Assembly: GCA_030220185.1 (NCBI GenBank)
Contig: JASPKZ010001601.1
Span: 62,001 to 126,000 of the forward strand
Direction of reading: 5' to 3'
DNA length: 64,000 bases
Origin: Diploptera punctata
Taxonomy: Eukaryota > Arthropoda > Insecta > Blattodea > Blaberidae
Shown here: one piece after another, positions 29,891-40,200 of the stretch
How positions within the stretch are numbered: the first letter of the stretch is position 1
Layout of the letters: each line of letters opens with the position of its first letter
Notes under the pieces: generated by a model
The model's input: only the letters and a program-made list of their open reading frames with translations
Database searches by the model: none
What the model was told of the DNA's origin: nothing
Made by a program: the position numbers and the translations under genes

Positions 29891-29893
29891 TAA

Positions 29894-30244
29894 ATTTTTA
29901 GTATTCATTTATCATTCATCCATATATACGTATATTACATGGTATATAATTATATTATAATAGTACATAAATAGCTATAATTTTTTATAAATCTTGATGC
30001 AAATGGCAGTGTCTTTCATAAGATTACCTTTTTTTTTTAATAATCACAATTATTTTTCTTATGCTTTTATTAATCCAAATCATTACTCCAGCTTGTCCAT
30101 GGGTTTTCTTGTCGACACCGCTATATATTTGTACATAATGTTATGTTTCTTTCGTTCCTTTAAGTTTCTTCTTAGTTTCTGTAGTTACTGCAATATCAAT
30201 GTGTCTGTTCTTAAATATACTTAAATATATTGTCTACTATCAAA
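29894..30244. other. No gene seen
   Basis: AT-rich, nothing recognised. Confidence 0.45.
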
Positions 30245-30960
30245 CAAATGTTAAGATATCAACCTGCCAAAATTGGAGTAGTCTTCAATTCTTTTAAGAT
30301 ATCGGTGTTCCTTTTCCAATCCCATCTGGTGTAACCCGCTGTTCTGCACATGAATCTCATTTCACAAGCCGTTATTCTGCTTTCATGTTGTCTTTTTAGT
30401 GTCCATGCTTCACTACCATAGGTCAACACTGGTCTAGCCAAAGTGTTATATAAACGTAATCTGGTGTTTTTTTTTTTTGTACAAGGGATGGTTTCATAAC
30501 TTGATTAATAATTCCTAAACTTTTATTATAACTAGTAACTTTTTCAGGGATATCCTTTTCATCCCAGATAGAGAGATAATATCCAAGATATTTAAATTGA
30601 TTAGAGCTCTCTAAAATTTTATTCTGGAGACAGATTTTACTTTGTATGGGGTCCTTCCCATGAAATGCCATAATTTTAGTTTTGTTAATTGATATTTCCA
30701 TATTAAATTTGGCAGCTATTTTTTGTAAATTATAAATTGATCGTTGCAAATCATTTTCAGAAAGTGCCAGAAGAGCTAAATCGTCTGCAAAAAGAATAGC
30801 ATCGAGTTTGAGGTTCCTATTGATGGGTATGTATCCCCGTTGTGTTTTCCTCCATTTGTTTATTATTCTACATTCATATATATAATGAAAAGCACCGGTG
30901 AAAGTCCACATGTAATGTATTAAATAGAAGATTTTACATAAATACCGTGTTATTTTCAAA
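30245..30960 (-). mobile_element. LINE with polymerase FADD motif
   Basis: The minus strand 30423-30977 encodes AILFADDLALLALSENDLQR (catalytic Asp-Asp), KFNMEISINKTKIMAFHGKD and SNQFKYLGYYLSIWDEKDIP. 30259-30441 continues with ARPVLTYGSEAWTLKRQHES and MRFMCRTAGYTRWDWKRN. The T at the frame join (30470s) is a poly-T run. It is related to LINE-3. The 5' part and the tail are missing. Confidence 0.8.
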
Positions 30961-31189
30961 GTTGCAAAAATTTTCACTTTGTCTCAGTTTTCTAATAAAA
31001 ACATGCAAGTGAAACACACAGTCTTCAATTTAAATCCAGATTTGTTTACATAAACAAAAACAAATTTGGATCATTGCTGTTTTGTTATCTAAGTTTAAAA
31101 ATGTATTCCTGTGAGCTTTCCAACCTGAAAATTTTGTTTACATATGTTAAGTACCAGGTATGACTGCTTGTACTGGCCATATTGTTCTT

Positions 31190-31360
31190 CTTCTTCTTCC
31201 TTCCAAGTATTAGGCCAAGGCCTGTTACGATCCTATAGAAAATTTTCCCTCCAGCGTTTCATAGGACGGCCCAGTGATCTTCGTCATCTTGGTATATAAT
31301 TATAAACAGCTTTGGGGATCCGATTTGAACTCATTCTTTCAAGATGGTGTTTCCAATTTA
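31190..31360 (-). mobile_element. LINE 3' end with (GAA)n tail
   Basis: Same fragment as 11100-11300, to within a few bases, truncated at the same side (TTCAAGATGGTGTTTCCAAT). It ends in a (GAA)n tail at 31185-31197. Confidence 0.7.
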
Positions 31361-31389
31361 GTTGATACTGTTTAATATATTCCAAAATT

Positions 31390-31390
<1 letters not shown>

Positions 31391-31441
<51 letters not shown>
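31391..31441. repeat. (TA)n microsatellite
   Basis: A run of about 25 TA units. Confidence 0.95.
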
Positions 31442-31444
<3 letters not shown>

Positions 31445-31499
31445 TATTGTTCATTTAGTTCAAATACAATATTTTTTAAATACAATGTATTTAATAATC

Positions 31500-31670
31500 A
31501 AGATATTTGGTCTGTGCATTCATACCTCTTATGGTTGTTTTTGTTGAACATATGTTTCAAGGCTTTGAGAAAAATCAGTCTGTAAAAGCTGAAAATGGGG
31601 CTCACAAACCTTGAAACATATGTTCAACAAAAACAAGCATAAGAGGTAAGAATACACAGACCAAAGATCG
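31500..31670. mobile_element. PLE-type foldback, family J, copy 1
   Basis: The left arm CTCTTATGGTTGTTTTTGTT and CATATGTTTCAAGGCTT pair with the right arm ending AACAAAAACAAGCATAAGAG. The centre differs from the copy at 60.79 kb, which keeps the ribozyme-like motif. No coding piece. Confidence 0.6.
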
Positions 31671-31909
31671 TACAATAACTCAGCTAAACATTGAATATGG
31701 TAACTTGGAAACCATTCCAATTTATTTTAATGTAAGCACTTGTTTATAATTAGAGATTTAGAATGAAGGCTCATTCAAACCAAAAGAACAAGTTATATTG
31801 CATATATTTTTATAAAATGTATTTAAATAGACGAGTTTCACAATCAATGGAATTATTCTTCTTCTTAACATTTTAAACATAATTTGTAGGATTTTCATCC
31901 TGTTTGTTT
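31671..31909. other. No gene seen
   Basis: AT-rich, no recognisable feature. Confidence 0.4.
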
Positions 31910-32720
31910 CCAAAATCACCCCTTGGAAGAAGAAGTATTGGATGTGCATTCACTGTCTATCCATCTCTTGGCTGGTCTTCCTCTTGTTCTTCTCCCGTCC
32001 ATTGGTCTATCTTCTTTAGCTCTTTTTGCAAGTCGGTTGTCTTCCATTCTTTCTACATGACCCTTCCAATATTTTTGTCTATCTATAATAAATTTGGTTA
32101 TGTCTTGGACTGCGATGGGCAGGACATGTTGCACGTATGGGGAATGAAAGACTTGCATGGAAGCTTTTTGTAGGAAAGCCAGAGGGAAAACACCCAGTTG
32201 GTAGACCAAGAATGAGGTGGGAGAATAACATTAACTATGATTTGAGGGAAGTAGATTATACAGGGAATGATTGGAAAGCATTAGCTCAGGATAGGGATGT
32301 ATGGAGAGCTTTATGTCCGCGCGGCCACGAACCTACGGGTTATATAGTGCCAGTAAGTAAGTAAGTAAGTATGTCTTGAATATGACATTTGTCTCTAATT
32401 TCTGTGTTGTGTATTTTATCAAATAATGTTTTCCCCTGAATAGTTCTTAAGATTTTCATTTCACATGTGCTTATTATTTGTTTAGTTTTTGTTGTATCAG
32501 CCCTAGTTTCTGCTCCATATACGATAACTGGTCGAACTCTCGTTTTATATATGCAGGTTTTGCTTTCTATTGACAGGTGTTTGTTGCGCCAAATTAAATC
32601 TTTCATATATCCTGATATTTGTGCTGCTTTATAAATATAATTATCAGCTTGTTTCGTTACTTCTTTTATTAAATGTTTAGTGTTGTTTATTAATACAACC
32701 TACATAATGGAATTAATATA
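31910..32720 (-). mobile_element. LINE-6, split by a LINE-2
   Basis: The minus strand 32340-32606 encodes RPVIVYGAETRADTTKT and CEMKILRTIQGKTLFDKIHN. After the inserted LINE-2, 31916-32107 continues with KYWKGHVERMEDNRLAKRAK and RTRGRPAKRWIDS. Upstream sequence to about 32720 adds AADTKQADNYIYKAAQISGY-like residues before this. The family is distinct from LINE-2 to LINE-5. Confidence 0.75.
32108..32370 (+). mobile_element. LINE-2, 263-bp 5'-truncated insertion
   Basis: Target duplication of 8 bases (ATGTCTTG at 32100-32107 and 32371-32378). It starts at GACTGCGATGGGCAGG and encodes GNERLAWKLFVGKPEGKH, GRPRMRWENN and AQDRDVWRAL. It ends in (AAGT)n. It is opposite in strand to the host LINE-6. 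Confidence 0.85.
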
Positions 32721-32889
32721 ACAAAATACTATTTCCAGTGGTGAATGCTTTATATTGTGATGCAATGGTGCAGCAGAATTGGCAATTTAAAGAAATAATC
32801 TATTTCCCAATTTCAACTGGGTGTCCTTTTTATTTGTCCACCACCATTAACCTACACACTAATGGTTTTTCAGTGTACTGTAATCGCAC

Positions 32890-33120
32890 TAAATTGGCCG
32901 CGGTGGACTAGTGGTTATTGCTCTGGGGTCGATTAATTTTTTAAGGATGGAAAAATCGAAGGAGCAAGCCCTTCAGAAGCCATGGGTCCTGAGCCTGAAG
33001 AATTTTCATGCTCGTAAAAGAAGTGCAACCCTGACGAAAGAGGCGCCCAGTGCCTGCCTAATTGTATCATTCGTTGGTTATGTTGACCACATGCCATTTT
33101 GTAACATGTCTAGATAAGCA
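32890..33120 (+). other. Possible SINE with tRNA-like A box
   Basis: GGCCGCGGTGGACTAGTGGT (32897-32916) resembles a tRNA D arm region. The following 200 bases are GC-richer than the surroundings, with an open frame (32911-33117) that I consider fortuitous. No B box is clear. Confidence 0.3.
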
Positions 33121-33214
33121 AGCATCACTAAATTGATCTTGCTCTGACCTAGTAACAACAAAGAGATGCTGTGACCACACACTACTGGGCTGTTATGCCG
33201 TTGTAGAGGTAGTA

Positions 33215-33668
33215 ACACAAAACTTCTTCTTCTTCCTTTCATGTGATAGACCTAGAAGTCTGTTACGATCTCAATCGAACGTTTGAAGGGTCTGCCCAAA
33301 GATCTCTTGCCTGGTGGCTGGTAATTTAAGATTTGACATGGTATTCTTGTTCTGCTCATTCTTCTTACGTGAGATTTCCAGTTGTTTCTGTATTTTTGTA
33401 CATATTCCATGACTGATTCTGTTTGTAATTCTTTGAGAATGTCAGAATTCCTTTTATGGTCTGTTCTTGAGTAACCTGCAGTACGTCTCATAAATTTCAT
33501 TTCTGCTGCAGTTAGTCTTTGTTCATCTACACTGCGAATTGTCCAGGACTCACTGCCATAACATAATATGGGTCTGGCCAGTGTTTTATAAATTCTAATT
33601 CGTGTGTGTACTGTGTTTGGCTTGAAAATATTATTTATAATTCCTGTTACTCTGTTTGACATCCTATC
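33215..33668 (-). mobile_element. LINE-3, second copy
   Basis: The minus-strand frame of 136 residues (33252-33662): NRVTGIINNIFKPNTV, IYKTLARPILCYGSESWTIR, LTAAEMKFMRRTAGYSRTD, NNWKSHVRRMSRTRIPCQIL and RSLGRPFKRSIE. It is better preserved than the copy at 17-18.5 kb. It ends with AAGAAGAAGAAG-type tail at 33223-33235. Confidence 0.8.
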
Positions 33669-33699
33669 TATGAGTATGCACAGAATTTTGCATATGTGC

Positions 33700-33865
33700 T
33701 ATATGCACTTCACAACACTCCATGGCAATGTCATTTACAATTTACTTAAACAATTAGAAAAATCTAAGGAACTCACAATTTGGGAAAAACTTTACATCTG
33801 CAAGAATAAAAAGAAAAGCATGAATTTTGAAATTCCTGGTGAAAGGAAACAAGTCCATTGACTCC
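33700..33865 (+). mobile_element. PLE fragment, post-nuclease region
   Basis: It encodes LLKQLEKSKELTIWEKLYIC and KKSMNFEIPGERK, the same block as in PLE families D, G and P. It is truncated on both sides, without ribozyme or foldback. Confidence 0.65.
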
Positions 33866-34175
33866 CATTTGAGGCATAAGTTAAATGGTCATTGTAATTT
33901 GAGCATATCCATTTTAAAATTGACAAAGAATTGAATTTTTGCACCATGACTTGTATAGTTCTCAATATGTGTAATCCCGGACAATGTTGCAATGTAATGC
34001 GACTCATCATATTTGTTGGTATATAGATGGCATAATGATTTAAATATTAAACATGTGCTATGACTGAATACTTACATATATGTTTTCCTATCACATAACT
34101 ATTTCCTTTAATCCCCTAAAATTCCATAAATCAAATTCAAAACTCACCCTCTAACTAATGCAATTTTTATCACAC

Positions 34176-34206
<31 letters not shown>
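33866..34206. other. No gene seen; ends in the (TA)n mariner target
   Basis: AT-rich, ending in about 13 TA units (34181-34206), into which the mariner inserted. Confidence 0.5.
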
Positions 34207-34233
34207 AATGAGGTGTGTTTTAAAGTAAGTTCT
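34207..34233 (+). repeat. Mariner left terminal inverted repeat
   Basis: GAGGTGTGTTTTAAAGTAAG within 34210-34229; pairs with 46821-46848. Two or three differences from the right end, mainly at the tip. Confidence 0.8.
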
Positions 34234-34293
34234 GTTTTCAGTTATAGCCATTGCATCGCTGCAATCGTAATTTTGAGCATGTGTGTTTTCTTC

Positions 34294-37200
34294 TTCAGTC
34301 CTCAGGCGAGCTGGACATGCAGTTTCAGAGCTTCAGTCCATGTGTGAGGTTTGTTGTGTTCAGTCCTCAGGCGAGCTGGACGTGCAGTTTCAGAGCTTCA
34401 GTCCATGTGTGAGGTTTGTTGTGTTCAGTCCTCAGGCGAGCTGGACATGCAGTTTCAGAGCTTCAGTCCATGTGTGAGGTTTGTTGTGTTCAGTCCTCAG
34501 GCGAGCTGGACATGCAGTTTCAGAGCTTCAGTCCATGTGTGAGGTTGTTGTGTTCAGTCCTCAGGCGAGCTGGACGTGCAGTTTCAGAGCTTCAGTCCAT
34601 GTGTGAGGTTTGTTGTGTTCAGTCCTCAGGCGAGCTGGACATGCAGTTTCAGTGCTTCAGTCCATGTGTGAGGTTTGTTGTGTTCAGTCCTCAGGCGAGC
34701 TGGACATGCAGTTTCAGAGCTTCAGTCCATGTGTGAGGTTTGTTGTGTTCAGTCCTCAGGCGAGCTGGACATGCAGTTTCAGAGCTTCAGTCCATGTGTG
34801 AGGTTTGTTGTGTTCAGTCCTCAGGCGAGCTGGGCGTGCAGTTTCAGAGCTTCAGTCCATGTGTGAGGTTTGTTGTGTTCAGTCCTCAGGCGAGCTGGAC
34901 ATGCAGTTTCAGAGCTTCAGTCCATGTGTGAGGTTTGTTGTGTTCAGTCCTCAGGCGAGCTGGACATGCAGTTTCAGAGCTTCAGTCCATGTGTGAGGTT
35001 TGTTGTGTTCAGTCCTCAGGCGAGCTGGACATGCAGTTTCAGAGCTTCAGTCCATGTGTGAGGTTTGTTGTGTTCAGTCCTCAGGCGAGCTGGACGTGCA
35101 GTTTCAGAGCTTCAGTCCATGTGTGAGGTTTGTTGTGTTCAGTCCTCAGGCGAGCTGGACATGCAGTTTCAGAGCTTCAGTCCATGTGTGAGGTTTGTTG
35201 TGTTCAGTCCTCAGGCGAGCTGGACATGCAGTTTCAGAGCTTCAGTCCATGTGTGAGGTTTGTTGTGTTCAGTCCTCAGGCGAGCTGGACATGCAGTTTC
35301 AGAGCTTCAGTCCATGTGTGAGGTTTGTTGTGTTCAGTCCTCAGGCGAGCTGGGCGTGCAGTTTCAGAGCTTCAGTCCATGTGTGAGGTTTGTTGTGTTC
35401 AGTCCTCAGGCGAGCTGGACATGCAGTTTCAGAGCTTCAGTCCATGTGTGAGGTTTGTTGTGTTCAGTCCTCAGGCGAGCTGGACATGCAGTTTCAGAGC
35501 TTCAGTCCATGTGTGAGGTTTGTTGTGTTCAGTCCTCAGGCGAGCTGGACATGCAGTTTCAGAGCTTCAGTCCATGTGTGAGGTTTGTTGTGTTCAGTCC
35601 TCAGGCGAGCTGGACGTGCAGTTTCAGAGCTTCAGTCCATGTGTGAGGTTTGTTGTGTTCAGTCCTCAGGCGAGCTGGACATGCAGTTTCAGAGCTTCAG
35701 TCCATGTGTGAGGTTTGTTGTGTTCAGTCCTCAGGCGAGCTGGACATGCAGTTTCAGAGCTTCAGTCCATGTGTGAGGTTTGTTGTGTTCAGTCCTCAGG
35801 CGAGCTGGACATGCAGTTTCAGAGCTTCAGTCCATGTGTGAGGTTTGTTGTGTTCAGTCCTCAGGCGAGCTGGACATGCAGTTTCAGAGCTTCAGTCCAT
35901 GTGTGAGGTTTGTTGTGTTCAGTCCTCAGGCGAGCTGGACATGCAGTTTCAGAGCTTCAGTCCATGTGTGAGGTTTGTTGTGTTCAGTCCTCAGGCGAGC
36001 TGGACATGCAGTTTCAGAGCTTCAGTCCATGTGTGAGGTTTGTTGTGTTCAGTCCTCAGGCGAGCTGGACATGCAGTTTCAGAGCTTCAGTCCATGTGTG
36101 AGGTTTGTTGTGTTCAGTCCTCAGGCGAGCTGGACATGCAGTTTCAGAGCTTCAGTCCATGTGTGAGGTTTGTTGTGTTCAGTCCTCAGGCGAGCTGGAC
36201 ATGCAGTTTCAGAGCTTCAGTCCATGTGTGAGGTTTGTTGTGTTCAGTCCTCAGGCGAGCTGGACATGCAGTTTCAGAGCTTCAGTCCATGTGTGAGGTT
36301 TGTTGTGTTCAGTCCTCAGGCGAGCTGGACGTGCAGTTTCAGAGCTTCAGTCCATGTGTGAGGTTTGTTGTGTTCAGTCCTCAGGCGAGCTGGACATGCA
36401 GTTTCAGAGCTTCAGTCCATGTGTGAGGTTTGTTGTGTTCAGTCCTCAGGCGAGCTGGACATGCAGTTTCAGAGCTTCAGTCCATGTGTGAGGTTTGTTG
36501 TGTTCAGTCCTCAGGCGAGCTGGACGTGCAGTTTCAGAGCTTCAGTCCATGTGTGAGGTTTGTTGTGTTCAGTCCTCAGGCGAGCTGGACGTGCAGTTTC
36601 AGAGCTTCATTCCATGTGTGAGGTTTGTTGTGTTCAGTCCTCAGGCGAGCTGGACATGCAGTTTCAGAGCTTCAGTCCATGTGTGAGGTTTGTTGTGTTC
36701 AGTCCTCAGGCGAGCTGGACATGCAGTTTCAGAGCTTCAGTCCATGTGTGAGGTTTGTTGTGTTCATTCCTCAGGCGAGCTGGACATGCAGTTTCAGAGC
36801 TTCAGTCCATGTGTGAGGTTTGTTGTGTTCAGTCCTCAGGCGAGCTGGACGTGCAGTTTCAGAGCTTCAGTCCATGTGTGAGGTTTGTTGTGTTCAGTCC
36901 TCAGGCGAGCTGGACATGCAGTTTCAGAGCTTCAGTCCATGTGTGAGGTTTTGTTGTGTTCAGTCCTCAGGCGAGCTGGACATGCAGTTTCAGAGCTTCA
37001 GTCCATGTGTGAGGTTTGTTGTGTTCAGTCCTCAGGCGAGCTGGACATGCAGTTTCAGAGCTTCAGTCCATGTGTGAGGTTTGTTGTGTTCAGTCCTCAG
37101 GCGAGCTGGACGTGCAGTTTCAGAGCTTCAGTCCATGTGTGAGGTTTGTTGTGTTCAGTCCTCAGGCGAGCTGGACATGCAGTTTCAGAGCTTCAGTCCA

Positions 37201-40200
37201 TGTGTGAGGTTTGTTGTGTTCAGTCCTCAGGCGAGCTGGACGTGCAGTTTCAGAGCTTCAGTCCATGTGTGAGGTTTGTTGTGTTCAGTCCTCAGGCGAG
37301 CTGGACATGCAGTTTCAGAGCTTCAGTCCATGTGTGAGGTTTGTTGTGTTCAGTCCTCAGGCGAGCTGGACGTGCAGTTTCAGAGCTTCAGTCCATGTGT
37401 GAGGTTTGTTGTGTTCAGTCCTCAGGCGAGCTGGACATGCAGTTTTCAGAGCTTCAGTCCATGTGTGAGGTTTGTTGTGTTCAGTCCTCAGGCGAGCTGG
37501 ACATGCAGTTTCAGAGCTTCAGTCCATGTGTGAGGTTTGTTGTGTTCAGTCCTCAGGCGAGCTGGACATGCAGTTTCAGAGCTTCAGTCCATGTGTGAGG
37601 TTTGTTGTGTTCAGTCCTCAGGCGAGCTGGACATGCAGTTTCAGAGCTTCAGTCCATGTGTGAGGTTTGTTGTGTTCAGTCCTCAGGCGAGCTGGACATG
37701 CAGTTTCAGAGCTTCAGTCCATGTGTGAGGTTTGTTGTGTTCAGTCCTCAGGCGAGCTGGACGTGCAGTTTCAGAGCTTCAGTCCATGTGTGAGGTTTGT
37801 TGTGTTCAGTCCTCAGGCGAGCTGGACGTGCAGTTTCAGAGCTTCAGTCCATGTGTGAGGTTTTGTTGTGTTCAGTCCTCAGGCGAGCTGGACATGCAGT
37901 TTCAGAGCTTCAGTCCATGTGTGAGGTTTGTTGTGTTCAGTCCTCAGGCGAGCTGGACATGCAGTTTCAGAGCTTCAGTCCATGTGTGAGGTTTTGTTGT
38001 GTTCAGTCCTCAGGCGAGCTGGACGTGCAGTTTCAGAGCTTCAGTCCATGTGTGAGGTTTGTTGTGTTCAGTCCTCAGGCGAGCTGGACGTGCAGTTTCA
38101 GAGCTTCAGTCCATGTGTGAGGTTGTTGTGTTCAGTCCTCAGGCGAGCTGGACATGCAGTTTCAGAGCTTCAGTCCAGTGTGAGGTTTGTTGTGTTCAGT
38201 CCTCAGGCGAGCTGGACATGCAGTTTCAGAGCTTCAGTCCATGTGTGAGGTTGTTGTGTTCAGTCCTCAGGCGAGCTGGACATGCAGTTTCAGAGCTTCA
38301 GTCCATGTGTGAGGTTTGTTGTGTTCAGTCCTCAGGCGAGCTGGACATGCAGTTTCAGAGCTTCAGTCCATGTGTGAGGTTTGTTGTGTTCAGTCCTCAG
38401 GCGAGCTGGACATGCAGTTTCAGAGCTTCAGTCCATGTGTGAGGTTTGTTGTGTTCAGTCCTCAGGCGAGCTGGACGTGCAGTTTCAGAGCTTCAGTCCA
38501 TGTGTGAGGTTTGTTGTGTTCAGTCCTCAGGCGAGCTGGGCGTGCAGTTTCAGAGCTTCAGTCCATGTGTGAGGTTTGTTGTGTTCAGTCCTCAGGCGAG
38601 CTGGGGTGCAGTTTCAGAGCTTCAGTCCATGTGTGAGGTTTGTTGTGTTCAGTCCTCAGGCGAGCTGGACGTGCAGTTTCAGAGCTTCAGTCCATGTGTG
38701 AGGTTTGTTGTGTTCAGTCCTCAGGCGAGCTGGACGTGCAGTTTCAGAGCTTCAGTCCATGTGTGAGGTTTGTTGTGTTCAGTCCTCAGGCGAGCTGGGC
38801 GTGCAGTTCAGAGCTTCAGTCCATGTGTGAGGTTTGTTGTGTTCAGTCCTCAGGCGAGCTGGGACGTGCAGTTTCAGAGCTTCAGTCCATGTGTGAGGTT
38901 TGTTGTGTTCAGTCCTCAGGCGAGCTGGACGTGCAGTTTCAGAGCTTCAGTCCATGTGTGAGGTTTGTTGTGTTCAGTCCTCAGGCGAGCTGGACGTGCA
39001 GTTTCAGAGCTTCATCCATGTGTGAGGTTTGTTGTTGTGTCAGTCCTCAGGCGAGCTGGACGTGCAGTTTCAGAGCTTCAGTCCATGTGTGAGGTTGTTT
39101 GTGTTCAGTCCTCAGGCGAGCTGGACATGCAGTTTCAGAGCTTCAGTCCATGTGTGAGGTTTGTTGTGTTCAGTCCTCAGGCGAGCTGGACGGCAGTTTC
39201 AGAGCTTCAGTCCATGTGTGAGGTTTGTTGTGTTCAGTCCTCAGGCGAGCTGGACGTGCAGTTTCAGAGCTTCAGTCCATGTGTGAGGTTTGTTGTGTTC
39301 AGTCTCTCAGGCGAGCTGGACATGCAGTTTCAGAGCTTCAGTCCATGTGTGAGGTTTGTTGTGTTCAGTCCTCAGGCGAGCTGGACATGCAGTTTCAGAG
39401 CTTCAGTCCATGTGTGAGGTTTGTTGTGTTCAGTCCTCAGGCGAGCTGGACATGCAGTTTTCAGAGCTTCAGTCCATGTGTGAGGTTTGTTGTGTTCAGT
39501 CCTCAGGCGAGCTGGACATGCAGTTTCAGAGCTTCAGTCCATGTGTGAGGTTTGTTGTGTTCAGTCCTCAGGCGAGCTGGACGTGCAGTTTCAGAGCTTC
39601 AGTCCATGTGTGAGGTTGTTGTGTTCAGTCCTCAGGCGAGCTGGACGTGCAGTTTCAGAGCTTCAGTCCATGTGTGAGGTTTGTTGTGTTCAGTCCTCAG
39701 GCGAGCTGGACGTGCAGTTTCAGAGCTTCAGTCCATGTGTGAGGTTTTGTTGTGTTCAGTCCTCAGGCGACCTGGACGTGCAGTTTCAGAGCTTCAGTCC
39801 ATGTGTGAGGTTTGTTGTGTTCAGTCCTCAGGCGAGCTGGACGTGCAGTTTCAGAGCTTCAGTCCATGTGTGAGGTTTGTTGTGTTCAGTCCTCAGGCGA
39901 GCTGGACGTGCAGTTTCAGAGCTTCAGTCCTGTGTGAGGTTTGTTGTGTTCAGTCCTCAGGCGAGCTGGACGTGCAGTTTCAGAGCTTCAGTCCATGTGT
40001 GAGGTTTGTTGTGTTCAGTCCTCAGGCGACCTGGACGTGCAGTATCAGAGCTTCAGTCCATGTGTGAGGTTTGTTGTGTTCAGTCCTCAGGCGAGCTGGA
40101 CGTGCAGTTTCAGAGCTTCAGTCCATGTGTGAGGTTTGTTGTGTTCAGTCCTCAGGCGAGCTGGACATGCAGTTCAGAGCTTCAGTCCATGTGTGAGGTT

